DNA of 64,000 nucleotides, from positions 1,552,501 to 1,616,500 of the forward strand of contig CM034143.1 in the NCBI GenBank assembly GCA_019914995.1, read 5' to 3'. Positions 16,635-29,130 of the stretch are shown piece by piece (position 1 is the stretch's first letter; the number at the start of each line of letters is the position of its first letter). Source of the DNA: Acanthochlamys bracteata. Lineage: Eukaryota; Streptophyta; Magnoliopsida; Pandanales; Velloziaceae. Under the pieces are notes generated by a model, which saw only the letters and a program-made list of their open reading frames with translations, was not told where the DNA came from and ran no database searches. The translations under genes and the position numbers were made by a program.

Positions 16635-17165
16635 TGTTAAAGAATAGCTTAGTCCAATATTACTTTTCAATGGTCCTGAAATGATATTAATAAAGATTTG
16701 GACTCACTCTTATCATTGCCAATTAGTTTTATAAAAAATTCTAAGTTCGTCACTTGTATCAGAGCAGGTTGGACCGGATCGGTTCAAAATGTGAGCTAAA
16801 TCTAACTTATTATTCATATTTATTTAGGATCTTTATGGTCCGATTCTTTGTAGGGCAAAAATAGCCCGCTTCATTTCAGGACAGGTAGTTTTTTTCGTTC
16901 AAAGGACAGTTGTCCGCTACATTTTAGGACAAGTAATCAATTTCATTTCAGGATAGATCGTCCGCTTCATCTAATTTATTACAGAGCACGTAGTCCACAT
17001 CAATTTAATTTTTTTTTAAAAAAAACACTCATCAGAGAGGGCAGGTAGTAAAGAATAATTTAGTCCCATATTGTTTATCAATGGTCCTGAGATGATATTC
17101 ATAAAGACTTGGGCTCATTCTTATCATTACCAATTGGTTTTGAAAAAAATTCTAAATTCGTCACA
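16635..17165 (+). mobile_element. TRIM (terminal-repeat retrotransposon in miniature)
   Basis: Two diverged direct repeats of about 120 bp (16635-16754 and 17046-17165) enclose 291 bp of non-coding DNA. The left repeat opens with TGTTAAAGAATAG and the right with a mutated TAGTAAAGAATAA. Both contain ATTNCCAATTNGTTTT and finish near TTCGTCAC. Immediately after the left repeat lies TGTATCAGAGCAGGTT, one base short of the usual plant initiator-Met tRNA primer-binding site. Before the right repeat is a purine-rich CAGAGAGGGCAGG, a plausible polypurine tract. Flanking GCCGT (16630-16634) and GCGGT (17166-17170) look like a 5 bp target duplication with one mismatch. The interior repeats a CATTTCAGGACAGGTAGT-like phrase. 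No protein is encoded. Confidence 0.8.
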
Positions 17166-18160
17166 GCGGTAAACTTAAATAGAGCAGCAGCGACAAGGAG
17201 GAGGCAGCATGCGTTCTTAATGCAATACAAGCTTTAAGCTCTTCCTAAGAAAGTGCAGCCTATGGATGCATGCACACCCGCCCAAGGTGGTTGAAGATAG
17301 CATCAAGTGCACACCCACCCAAGGTGCAAAACCTGATGGCTAAAGTTTTCTATATGCTCTTGGTTGGGATAAAGTCATGCCCAGGTCTAGTTTGGGTTCT
17401 TGCCAATAACGTCACGGTGTCAATAGCAGCAGCAGGAACAAGTTCTCGAATACAGAACAATAGTAGTGCAAGTGATAAGGATTTGATGGACTTGTCTGGG
17501 GCACTTGGGTCTGATCTATGAGTGCAGCCATATTGTTCTGGTTCTGGTCAGTCACAACAGCAGCAACAGAAGCAAGTGCCCGACCCTTGTGTTCAGCAGG
17601 TAAGAAGACTTAGCAGTTGCACCAACAACATGGATTGCTAATGAATTGTCCTGGACACTTGGGACCTAACGCGTGTGTGTCCCTAGTATTCTGGCTCTGG
17701 GCACGTAGGTGCACATCCTTAGGAAGTGTATCAATTAACGAAAACAAAATTATTTTGAGGCTTCTTCCTTCAAGAGTTCATCGATTATACAGGTCAAGAG
17801 TTGGTAGAAGAAAAGCACTGGAATTGAACTCAAGAGCTTAATTATTCCTTGCAGAACACCAATCTTCTTCTCTTAAGCATTTTATCAAACATGTTGCAAT
17901 CATCTTCTGATGGGACTGCAATGGAGCTCTCAAGTGCCCGAAAACTCGCCTGCACTACAAATACCTCCCTCATATTTATAACCAATCTTACGGTCTTCTT
18001 CTCAGTAGATATAATCATCATCATAAACCAACTGAAATCTTTTGCGAAGATCAACTGGTCACAGAAGGCACAGCTCCATGCCACAGGGCTTCTCCGATGA
18101 GCTTTTCGTTGATGAAGAAGAAGATTATGGTGAACAACCGAGGCCGGTAATTATAGATTT
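17166..18160 (+). other. Unassigned region with short open frames and a diverged duplication
   Basis: Short open stretches exist on + (17270-17521, 17617-17841 and 17849-18100), but none matches a family I know and stops separate them. A Ser/Gln-rich stretch follows at about 17520-17600 (GQSQQQQQKQV). Two blocks near 17465-17560 and 17630-17710 are diverged copies of each other (shared TTGTC..TGG.CACTTGGG and TTCTGG.TCTGG). It looks like the remains of a gene downstream of the TRIM insertion, but the identity is unknown. Confidence 0.3.
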
Positions 18161-19166
18161 GAGATGTTTAAGAAGATTCAATTTTCTCTAGATTTATCCG
18201 CAGAAGTTTGTAATAGAAAAAGGTTTTGCATAAGTTCATTTTTTTTTTCTTAAAACACTTATTTATATCATAATTGACATAATTGTTCGACATTATTATT
18301 TTTGTATTTTATAAGTAAATTTAAATATTAAATTATAAAATAATTAATTATATTAACATTATTTGAAATTTATTTTTTGATGAAAAAATTACTACGAATA
18401 TAAAGAACAAACCTTACGCCTAAAGGAAGCGTGGCAGAATCATAACTCGAGGATTCGATAATTTACCTTATGTATTTCAATTAGTATTCTAATTTTTATT
18501 TTTAACTTAATTTTATTTTTATTAAACTTATTTAGTAAAATTTACTTTAATATAATTAAAAGAAAGAGGATATATCAATTATAATTCATTTTATTAAAAT
18601 TTATTTACAAAGCTATTTAATTAATTAATATCATAATTATTTTTTAGATTCACTTTTAAAATACAATCAAATACGAAAAATATTGTCAAATTCATCTCCT
18701 TAAAAACTTGTTTTTTCTTTCATATTATATTACTAAAACTGATACGAATTCTGACTGTAATTAAATTTCAAACAGAAAAAATAATGTTGTTGATGACACC
18801 GCTCAAACCAAAATCTTTGTCCTTAAACTATTAATAAGTTACAGACACCAGCCCACACCTGGTCTTCTTTCTTTCCTCTTTCTTTCTTTTGCAGATAAAT
18901 TTCAAGACCTCTCTCTGACATACACCAAAAAAATTAGAATCTTTACTCTCTCTCTCTCTTCTACCTTTCTCCTCCTTCACAAAAACCCTAGCAATCTCAT
19001 TTGTTTTTGCAACTCAATCGTTTCCTGTTCATCAAACCAAGTTCTTCTACCAATCTAAGGCATGTTCAAAATCATATAAAATAAAATCTTTGTTTTTTTT
19101 GGTTATTGCTCTATTCGCTGCTGTAAGAAATAATTTCTTTCTTTCTGAATTTAGGAAATTCATTAA
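18161..19166. other. AT-rich intergenic DNA and CT-rich leader of the next gene
   Basis: Bases 18230-18720 are extremely AT-rich and carry no gene. From about 18840 the composition changes to a pyrimidine-rich transcript leader with a (CT)7 run at 18946-18959. A probable leader intron ends at TTTAG shortly before the ATG at 19167. The CT tract resembles those before the unassigned region at 29.2 kb and before OEP37. Confidence 0.5.
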
Positions 19167-19544
19167 ATGGACCAGCAACAACAGCACCAGAATGGTAGCC
19201 GTAGTGGAAGTGGAACGTTTGGTCCGTTAATCGGTGTCTTAGCTGCTATCATAGTAATCACAATCATCGCCGGAATAATCGGAAGGCTTTGTTCAGGAAG
19301 AACAATCTTTGGATATGGACGAAGCTTGAATATTGAATCATGGCTTGAACGGAAATGTTCGGCTTGTATCGACGGCCGCGTCGATCCTCCGCCTCCAATA
19401 CCTCCACCGTCATTACCTGGACAAAACCTGCAGCGACAGAATGCCTCGGGACCTGTGCAGCAAGAAACGCCCCCATCGCCGAACAACGCCGCCGCCGCCG
19501 CCGCCGCTAATGGTGGTGGTGGTAGTGGAGAGAGCAGTGTCTGA
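19167..19544 (+). CDS. Small plant membrane protein, Cys- and Pro-rich
   Basis: A single-exon gene of 125 residues. A short polar N-terminus (MDQQQQHQNGS) is followed by one strong membrane segment at about residues 20-41 (FGPLIGVLAAIIVITIIAGI) and then the conserved-looking GRLCSGRTIFGYG and ESWLERKCSACIDGR. After these come a proline-rich run (VDPPPPIPPPSLPG) and a low-complexity tail with an alanine run (encoded by a GCC repeat at about 19488-19508) and a glycine run. This layout matches an uncharacterised plant family of short single-pass proteins, but no function is known to me. The start is the first ATG after a pyrimidine-rich leader and the frame is undamaged. Confidence 0.75.
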   Translation: MDQQQQHQNGSRSGSGTFGPLIGVLAAIIVITIIAGIIGRLCSGRTIFGYGRSLNIESWLERKCSACIDGRVDPPPPIPPPSLPGQNLQRQNASGPVQQETPPSPNNAAAAAAANGGGGSGESSV

Positions 19545-21235
19545 CTTAGCTCAAAAAAAGTTTCCGTTTTCTTTTTCTTTTAATTTTAAATAATTATTTA
19601 TTAATAAGTAAATACTGTTATTTATTGGTTGGGATTTAAAAGAAGAAAGGAAGCATTTGGTTTCGGAATTTTGCACTTTTGAGCATCGAACTATTTTTTT
19701 CGCAGTTTCTAATCTATAGTTATTGGGAAGGGGGAAATTTTATTATTTCAAGAATATAAATAAATTGCTTTTTAAGATGAGGTACTCTTAATTATTTGGT
19801 TATTATTTGAATATTTTATTCCAAATAATTATGGAGATACTAAATGATTTATGACATATACTGGTTGCAGTCAAAGTGAGATATTATCAGTTAGGGTTTT
19901 TAAGAAGTGAGTTTTTTGAAAGTTAAATAAAAGTTTTATGTTTGATTGTATTTAACATGAAGAGATGTTTTGAAGTGTTTAAAATAAGAAAGTTTATTAA
20001 TATAGAGCTTATTGTAGATTTTTTGAAAAATAAGTTTTGATTTTTTTAATATAAAAAATTAATAAAATTATGCGGTATATAAAAAAATCAATAAAATGCA
20101 ATTAGGGACTGTTTGGAATTTATTTATAAATAGAGGTCTTATTTAAAACAAACAAACTTATTTTTGGATTATAAAAACTATCATATATAATATTTTATTA
20201 TTAAAAAATTAAAGTATTATAAACAATTTTGAAAATTAAAACTAACAATAATTAGAATAAGTAGGCATAAGTATTGTCAAATTTTTCCTAAATAATAGAC
20301 AACTGTATGAAATTAATGTTGACCCTATAGTGTGAATGAAATAAGGGGACACTTGTGATTGCCTCAAATAAGAAATTTTTCTTTAAAAAATTATTTTGAA
20401 ATTTTTAGAATAATAGTTTATTTTTCTATCTAAATAAATAACATATAATGACATACATTTTATTTATATATTTTAATTTAATAACTTATTTATATATTTC
20501 AGATCAATTCAAAATTAACTGATTAAATTATCGAGTTCGGATATTTTTTTAGTGTAATGTCGTGACAAGCATTTACTGTATGTTTAAATTATGGTTAAGC
20601 ATTAAAAGTGATAGTGATGATAAATTATTTTTTCGTGTCTACTTATATTTAATAATACTTTATTAAGGAGAGGGAAAAGAAACAGCTCTGAATCTTTCTC
20701 CATAAATCATGATAAAATACATACCTACCGATTGGGTGGGAAAAAATAAATAATAAAATTGCTTTATTTTTTAATTTTTAATATAATCTAAATATTTATT
20801 TTTAATTTAATATTTATATTTAGTTTAATATTTTTATTTGATTTTAATAGTTATTTTTAATTATTGTTAATATAATAATTTATAATTTTTATAATTATTT
20901 AATTTTAATTGAATTTTAGCTAGTAATAAAATAATAAAATTATATGATCAAATTTATTTATTTTTAAAAATTTATTTTAATTTTATTAAATTATATCCAA
21001 CATTGTATAAAATTAAATTAATATAAATAAAAAATATTCGAGTATTTATAAAAATAATTATTTCGATTACTTATTTATTTATCTTTATATTTAATTTTAT
21101 TATTTTTAATACATATTCAAATATTATAAATTAAAATAATTAATTTTTTTTATCCATTCTTATATCATTTTTTTTCTATTTTATTTCTCTTATTTTTATT
21201 TCGTAGCTATGTATCCAAAGATATCGTTATTAGTG
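19545..21235. other. AT-rich intergenic DNA
   Basis: About 1.7 kb of AT-rich sequence, most extreme at 20740-21180. Segments such as ATTAGGGACTGTTTGGAATTT near 20100 resemble the edges of AT-rich dispersed elements elsewhere in the window. No gene was seen. Confidence 0.5.
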
Positions 21236-21817
21236 AGTTAGTTCTTCTCCAAGTTCTCTTCAGTTTTGTCCCAATCACCAGGTGCCACCTTTCCTGCTTC
21301 CTCTCCACAGCCGAGCGACGAGTTCTTCCTCTCTTCCTATGCGATCTCTTCTCCCGGCCTCCTTCCTTTCTCCGTCGCGCAATATCGAAACTCGCTAGCG
21401 TGACTGATCACGACCGCATGCGAACTGAACTTCTTTCGCCGACATCCCGTTGGAAATCCTAACCAAAACAAGCACGAAATGGTCCCTGAAATCAGTCCTC
21501 TTTGCTGTTCAATAAATCCACTTGCGAACTTCCACGCGGCTTGAATTCCTTCTCTGGCAACACCTGCTAGTAGTCCTTCGTTCTCTATATATAACAACTG
21601 ACGGAAGAAGGTTTTTGCGTTTCACGGTTTTCGTGATCTCAAGTAATCAACAGAGATTCTTTAGCTTCTTTTATATTTTTTATTTTCTTTTTTTGTAATG
21701 AGAGAGAATTAATGCTGTTCTTGTTCTTGGTGGTGCCTTCTTCCTAGCTTTGGTTTCTTCTTCACGATTGCTCCAAGATTCTAACAACAACAACAACCAC
21801 CACAAACAACTTCTCAG
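21236..21817 (+). other. Probable 5' leader exon of the TrpRS gene
   Basis: A pyrimidine-rich, GC-richer stretch follows the AT-rich intergenic DNA and ends at TTCTCAG|GTAATG (donor at 21818). It contains no coding exon on +. Joining this donor to the acceptor CAATCAG at 22791-22797 places the leader directly before the TrpRS ATG at 22805, so I read it as the untranslated first exon. The exact transcript start is unknown. Confidence 0.45.
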
Positions 21818-22619
21818 GTAATGAATATTCTTTTTGGTAAAAAACAGAATTTGTAGTTTTATAATTTCTTTGTTATTTCGCAATTCTGGAAAATTAATGC
21901 TGTTGAGAATCTGTCTTGGGAAAATTTTTTAAGTTGATGTAATGCAGTCGCACAAAAGTAACTATTAATTGAAGCTTTTATATCACTAAGACATGTTCTT
22001 AGAACTCCATGTTGTGGTTAATAACTGGTGCGCCTTTTTTTCTTGATGGAATTTTCTTTCTTTGTGTTTTATTAGTAACAAGTAGATGTTTGTTCAAGTT
22101 GCATGGAGGACGTAGAATGGAAATTTCCTATATGATATGGTTCAGATAATTGATATTCTATATGTAGTTCTATGTAGGTGGACATAATTTTATAACATAA
22201 CCTGAAACTTATAGTGATATAAATTTTGAAGATATATTTTATAACTGGTACCAACCTAGGCAAGCCGAGTTTCAAAGATATATTGGCTTGAAGATGCACT
22301 TAATTGTTCTTTACATGTGTTTTCCTATGATTGTTTATGCTAATTGGCAAAAATAATGTATGCATCATTTTCTTTTGATCTGAACTGTAAGCATTTTTGT
22401 GAATGAAGTACACTAATTGTTTAACTGTAAAGAACCCTTTATATGATCTTGATTTCATAATACTAGTTTCATACAACTTCCTGTCTCCTATGATCAGTAA
22501 CAAAGCCTACGGAATTTTCTATGTTACGGTACTTTTGAATATTCTCAATTTGTTTATATAGGCTTGTTATATTGTATATTTAATATGAGATACTTATGGA
22601 GAGCGTACTTGAAAGATAA

Positions 22620-22791
22620 ATTAATAATATTAGTTATTAAATATATTGATCTGAATTTGATCCGATTATTAAATAAGTTGGATTTAAAATTTTGACAATT
22701 TTGATTCATATAGATCGGGTCAAGGTTAAGCAAGCCAGATTATTAAATTACTTGCCGCGAACCTGACCTGTGAACTGAGATTGCCACCCCC
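22620..22791 (-). mobile_element. Fragment of the hAT family (third copy, inverted)
   Basis: The segment ending GATTGCCACCCCC at 22779-22791 matches, in reverse orientation, the left end of the intact element at 1333-2183. Shared features are GAATTTGATCCGATTATTAA, TTGACAATTTTGA and the terminal ATTGCCACCCC. Only this end remains and no target duplication could be found. It lies inside the presumed leader intron of the TrpRS gene and ends five bases before the intron's AG. Confidence 0.65.
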
Positions 22792-22804
22792 AATCAGCTT
22801 CCAA

Positions 22805-25800
22805 ATGGCGGACAACAGTAGCAATCCCTCCACCAATGTTGCATTTGCCTGTGCTGACGACGCAGCTTGTGGAGGAGAAGATGATCAAGTAGTTAATCCA
22901 TGGGAAGTATCAGCGGGAAAGGACGGTGGAAAGATTGATTATGACAAATTAATTGAGAAGTTTGGGTGTCAGCGGTTGACGTCAGATCTAATTGATCGTG
23001 TTCAACAGCTAACCGGCCGGCAAGTTCACGTTTTCCTTTGCCGTGGTGTCTTTTTTGCTCACCGGTATGATAATACTTTGAGTTGTTTAATTGATTAGGT
23101 TTGTGATTTTGAGAGTGGTGGTTCGAAATGTTGGTGTCTTTTTGTGATAATGAGTGCAGGGATTTTAATGAGATTCTTGATCTATATGAGAGAGGGGAGA
23201 AATTTTACTTGTACACAGGGAGAGGACCGTCTTCCGAGGCACTGCATCTTGGGCATTTAGTGCCTTTCATGTTCACAAAGTGAGTGTTTCTTTCTTTTTG
23301 AAACTTTTTTATTCAGGTCAGTTGGAAATGTTTGATTTCTGTTTAGTTTGGACTTGACTTATGCTTGAAGATAAGCCGGCAATTCGCATCTGCTTGATTG
23401 TCATAGCTTAACTATTTGAGATTTAGGTGCCACAGTTGTTTTTGGGCAATTTCACTTTAGCACAAATAGATGTTTTTGGGGTTTATAGTTTACCTCGCTC
23501 AGGTCTGGAAAAAGGATCTTGATGTGTCCTTACAATAACTTATGACTTGGGCTAGCATAAGGATCTTATCTGCTTCTGCTGATACTGGGATGTAAATAGC
23601 TTGTTGGTTCTCTTGTCTTGGATGTTTGGAAACTGGGGTTTAGTCTTTCAGCTAACACGGAGCATTTAGCACTAGCATATTTACATTATTTCAAATTGAT
23701 CTTATCAACAGCAATATCAAAACATGCTTCTCTTTCCATTTTGTTTCTTTGTATGATATTATTCGTTGTTTTACTCATTCTAATTACATATTGTTTTTGG
23801 ATTTTTAGTGTCTTTTTCCTTTTTTTACCAACTTGATCTATCATGGTAATTAATTTCATAGAGCTGCAGATATTTGCAGGATGCCTTTAAGGTTCCTCTT
23901 GTTATTCAACTTACTGATGATGAGAAGTGTATGTGGAAGAATCTTTCTGTAGAAGAGAGTGAAAGGCTGGCTCGCGAGAATGCTAAAGACATTATTGCAT
24001 GCGGTTTTGATGTAGCAAGGACTTTCATCTTCTCGGATTTCAACTATGTTGGTGGGTAAGTGGCACACCTTTCCTTCTTGAAAATCAATGTCTTGATTCC
24101 TGGTATACCTTTGCGGTCAACTACGGAGGACTACTTTATAAAAAGGATTGGATTTATGCATTTGTATCTGTTAAGGCTAGAATTGAGATGACATAAACAT
24201 TCTCAGAAAGAGGACATATCTGTACTCGGATAGTTGCTAACCGATCTAGTTGGATGGCGAGGTTGTTGTTATTGCAGTTCAAATTTTAACTATTTGTTTT
24301 CCAAATATTTAGAAACAAAAATAAAAGTCTTAATGAATTAGATTTTGCAAATTAGTTGATTGTTTGAGCCACCTTTTATGTTCTTAATAGTTCATAATAT
24401 AGATTCAAGAAGATAATCATCCGACATTTAGTGATGTTTTTGTTACGTTTTCCAAACATTGATTTTGGGCCAGATTACTTTGAGAAAAAGTTGTATACAT
24501 AATGATAAAGCCCTTTTCTAAGATAGTCATCTTGTTGTAGTATTATGGGAATATTATTATGAAGTGCCGGCCATTGACTAAAGATGCCCCATTTTGAATC
24601 TCAATTAATAAAGAGATGCACTTCTGGTTGTCAAATGCATTCTCGTTCAATATTCCAGACCTTTTTGAATCAGATGGATTGGTGTCATTCAAAATTAACT
24701 TGGTCGCTCTTAAAGGAGGTGAATGTATGTCTTATTTAAACAACTGTTAGGTGTAAAGTTCTAAGCCTTCCCATTGGTGATTTTTGTAGCTGAGTCATGA
24801 ACAGAGAGAGGCAGGCCATAGATGTCTGCAATGTTAGTCTATTCGCTCGGTAGTTTTTCAGACCAAATTTCACTTCATAAAGTCATCTTTGTTAGCATCA
24901 GTTTCCCAAACTTTATGCTGAAGAACGTGATGTACTGTATTTTAGGGGACCTAATTATAAATCTGTGCTACACTTTTCTCTTAATTAGTCTGCATTTTGG
25001 GCTGATGCAGTTAGGGTTTGGGCTATCTAATAATAAATATTTTTATTCTCACTCTGCTTGGTGTTAATGTTTATTTATATTATTTCAAATTCATACATAA
25101 ACTTACTGATCCTGTTTACCTGCGATTTTCCAACAGTGCATTCTATAAGAACATGGTCAAAGTTGCAAAATGTGTCACATTCAACAAGGTGACTGGTAGC
25201 AATTCTGTAGTGGTTTTAATCAATTTTTTAATTCAATTGTAAAATTTTTGATGTAAATTTTTTAAAATTACATATTTTGTGTTAAGGTTGTGGGAATATT
25301 TGGCTTCACCCCGGAGGATCATATTGGGAAAATCAGCTTTTGCATCTGTCCAGGTTTTCACTAATGCCTATCCCTCATTAATCATGTTGCTTGAGGCTTT
25401 GGCATTCAAACAGGATTCGTTTGGGTTGGGTTTGTGGCTGATAGGTGAGGAACAACATTGAATTCATATAGTACTTTTCTTTTATGCAGGCTGTCCCATG
25501 ATTTCCCAGCTCGTTTCCACATCTCTTCTCTGGGAACGATAACTTTCGTTGTTTGATACCATGCGCCATTGATCAGGTGCTTATTCCGTTAAATTTGGAT
25601 CTCATTCTAGATTCTGTGATTCTTTCTTCAAATGTAGAAATTAACACATGCTCATTTAGTTTGCAATTTCATGAGTATTAATTAACTGGATTGATATGCT
25701 AATTCTTTGAGATTAGTTTGATCTTATACTTCTCATTCTAGGATCCTTATTTCAGAATGACAAGAGATGTTGCACCTCGTATAGGCTACCATAAACCTGC

Positions 25801-28357
25801 ATTGATAGAGTCCTCATTCTTCCCTGCTCTCCAGGTAATTCTTCTTATTGTCTCAATAGATGAAATGATATAAATATGATAGTTTTGGTCTCAACCCAGA
25901 GTCCCAGACATGATATTGTAGATGACTCAAAAGTCAAATATAGAAATCTGATTTTTAAAATTTGCAATACCACTGATTATATGAGGGAAAATCAACAGGG
26001 AGAAACAGGTAAAATGTCGGCTAGTGATCCAACTGCTATATATGTGACAGATTCTTCCAAAGAGATAAAGAATAAGGTCAGTCGAATTCAGTGTATTTAT
26101 GCCTTTTGCATCCTTCGCTCTGTTAACTTTACCTTGCATGGGTTTGACTGAATGTGGATCAAGTTCAACTTTTAGTTTTATTGATCGTTTTTCCTCGTAT
26201 TCTACTTTAATGTCTTAGTATCTATTGTTGTGCTTCACTATTTTTCCCTTTCAACAAAAACAATTTTAATTTCTCCTGTCTTTCTTCTAGATGCTGACAT
26301 GTTGCACCAAGTAGGCCTAAGTCACATGTCTTAGTTGGTTTGTTAAAGGCATGTCTCTTGTTACATTGTTCTGTCGCTCATAAGGAGCTTGGAGAAACAC
26401 CCCATGTTAGCCATTCGCTGTATAATGGCACTATTTGTGATAATATCAGGAATATTAGTACTGTTTTGTGTTGATTGTTGCTTATACAGCGTAGGAAGTG
26501 TGTTGACCATTTCATTGGTTGCTATTTTGTCATAGATCCCTAAGCATTCTGCTTATTATTTATTTATTTATCTGTTGCTAGTTAAATATATATGCATATA
26601 TATATATAGGGAAGTGGTAGGGACATTTCCTTTCCAGGGGCATTCTCGAGCACTTCCGTGCCACTTTATAGTCAGAGAGACCTCCAAGTCCAATCTCTAC
26701 ATTGGAAATGAAGAATGAGTTGGAAACATGTTGACAAAATTTCAGCTCAATCAAACCACCAATCGATCTCCATTCAGCGTCTTGATCAAGATGACTGAGT
26801 GGAGGAGCTGTTGGTTTCTATAGCTTGTGCACCATCCTGTGAACTCATTATGTGTTTCCTATAAGTAGGTTAATAGGTATGCTTTCTCAGGCGGACAAGA
26901 TTCTATAGAGAAACACAGGAAATATGGTGCGAATTTAGAGGTATGTCTCATGTACTTTCTCTATTATGCTTATTATGTATCCAGAAGACCTGATTGGTAA
27001 ATGTTTGTATTGATTTGTTTGGCTTTGCTTGATTATAGACTTGTTTCATTTACATGGTTGGATGAAACCTTTTTTCCTCTCATAATGTGTCAAGAGCGTT
27101 AAGGCCCAACGCACATTTTCTGACTATTTATCTTTTAGTTATATCCTTAGACTAATACCAAAATCTTCGGTTGAATGTGTGGACCACAATTAAGGCTCAT
27201 GGAATGGCATGGCCACACAGGGTAATTTGCTGCATCAGCATAAACTGCAGTGGAAGGACAAAAGTGAGGAAAAGATCATCATAGTTCTTGATGTTGATAT
27301 TCTAATTGTATTGGAATAATAATGAACTGCCAATTGTATGGGGCCAAATTTGAATTCATTCTATCTCAAACAGGCTATAGGCTATGTTTAAACTATTGAT
27401 TTTTTTAAACCTGATTGGTTGCATCTGTAATTACCTGCACTAAAAAGGTCTAAGACTAGAGAATATGAATAAGTATTCTAGTATTTCATGCAAACTGGAT
27501 TGCAGATGTAATATAAAATTCTAGGTGTACATGAGAATAATGAGATAATAAGTCCACTAGGAAACTTCATGCAATGCCTATTGAAGGTGAAGGAAACTCA
27601 TCGACAGTTGTTTGGATATATGGGATGGAGACTTCATGGATAAACGTGTTGGGAACTGTGATATTGTCAGGATTTCAAACGTTAAAAAGGGCGAACAGCT
27701 TTTAGCTCGCTTGTGTCTCAACCCACCTTAAGTATATTGGAGGACGTGAAGCATTTTTCATGTCTCCTTTCTAATGCAGGATATCTTCTTTACATTGTTG
27801 CTTAGTGCCTTTTATGAAGTATTCCTTGCCCATGAGTTTCTTTTGTGCATGAGTGAAGCATATTGATAAAATCTGAGTATCATGCCAGGTTGACATCCAG
27901 TGAAATATCTTGGCTTCTTTCTTGAAGATGATGCTGATCTTGAGCACATAAAGAAGGTAACTAGTGTATATTTTGTTGTCCTAATGGGTTCCTTCTTTAC
28001 CAAGAAAAATGTGGAAGTCCTACTCGCTTTGCTTATCCTACTAAAACTCTGCACGTTGTTTGCTGTTTTTATTTAGGAATATGGTGCTGGTCGCATGCTG
28101 ACTGGGGAGGTGAAGCAGCGGCTAATTGAAGTTCTCTCAGAATTGGTCGAGAGACACCAAAAAGCTCGTGCAGTGGTGACTGATGAGGTTGGTACAAAAT
28201 TAATCAAGTTTTTTGCAAACATGTTACAAATGTCTCCTTTCTAGATAGTTTCGTATTTCTCTTTCAATTGGAGAACGATTGAATACCAATTTTGTACATT
28301 ATGTAGATGGTGGATGCATTCATGGCTGTGAGACCACTTCCAAATATGTTCAGCTGA
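22805..28357 (+). pseudogene. Cytosolic tryptophanyl-tRNA synthetase gene with three disabling changes
   Basis: TrpRS charges tRNA(Trp) for cytosolic translation. Twelve coding exons were placed: 22805-23064, 23160-23279, 23870-24055, 25137-25188, 25287-25353, 25490-25576, 25742-25834, 25999-26076, 26869-26940, 27889-27956, 28077-28187 and 28307-28357. Class I signatures are present: the HIGH-type motif LHLGHL in exon 2 and the KMSKS-type motif GKMSASD in exon 8. The C-terminus MVDAFMAVRPLPNMF is as in the eukaryotic family. Three changes break the frame. Exon 5 has one extra T in the run 25338-25341. Exon 6 has TGA at 25499-25501 where Ser or Ala is expected (AVP-stop-FPSSFPHLF). Exon 10 lacks one C at about 27897-27898 (VDIPVKYL). 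All splice sites look normal. This is either a recent pseudogene of a duplicated locus or, for the homopolymer indels, sequence error. Confidence 0.85.
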
Positions 28358-28734
28358 TACCTTCAATGCACAAGACTCTTCACTCAATGCCATTCAAGGT
28401 CTCCAATTCTCTCTCTTTGCTTATCCGCCGGCAAAGAAGAAGCATGAGCCAGAAACCTATATCAGGTGGCCGCCATTTTTTATAGGATGTGATTATGGAA
28501 GATATTCACAGAACATAATTCAGCTCAAATTGCTCGCTGCTGTCCGATATTTATTCTGCAATCCTGTTTTAAATGTTGTGATTATTCCGTAAAGTCAGTA
28601 AACTATCGGAAGCATCAAGAAAAAGTTTGTAGCCTTGCACTAATGTTTTTTACAATGGGAAGTTGATGGGCTCGAAAAGAGCTTCTTTCTAATTTTGGCC
28701 GTGTTTGTATTGTTAATGGGAACTCGTTTGGTAT

Positions 28735-28975
28735 TGCTTTTCAACTGGTTTATTATTATAATTTTTTATTTACATTTATCAATAATTTTTTATATTATTT
28801 TATAAATTTTATTTATTATTTTATAAAATTATAAAAAAATAATTAATAATAAAATTTTATGAATTAAAATTTTTTTATTTTTTTAAATTTTGAAATAACT
28901 TTTGTAAAATATTTTTAAAAATTTATTAAAAATATGAAATAAAAAATTAAATAAAAAAAAAATCAAAGCCAAATA
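28735..28975. repeat. AT-rich dispersed element
   Basis: About 240 bp of A/T with the pattern AAATAACTTTTGTAAAATAT followed by TTATTAAAAATATGAAATAA. Closely similar strings occur at 50145-50220 and 50745-50820. It lies in the gap downstream of the TrpRS gene. The rest of 28358-29130 holds nothing I recognise. Confidence 0.45.
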
Positions 28976-29130
28976 TCGTATTCCGACATTTCTTCTTGCA
29001 TGTAATGAAGTTATGTTATCATTGTAGAAATAGGGCTGCTAGTTGATAAATCGGTTTTTAGAGACTAATATTGCAATACTGATAAAGAAGGTCTTAAATC
29101 GTGAATTTACATATTTAAGGGACAATAGTC

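Noticed and set aside
16755..16770. tRNA-like string TGTATCAGAGCAGGTT considered as part of a tRNA gene
   Set aside because: It lies immediately after the left terminal repeat of the TRIM and matches a primer-binding site; no cloverleaf can be formed around it.
21337..21883. Open frames on the minus strand across the TrpRS leader
   Set aside because: They are shadows of a pyrimidine-rich leader; no start context, homology or splice structure supports them.
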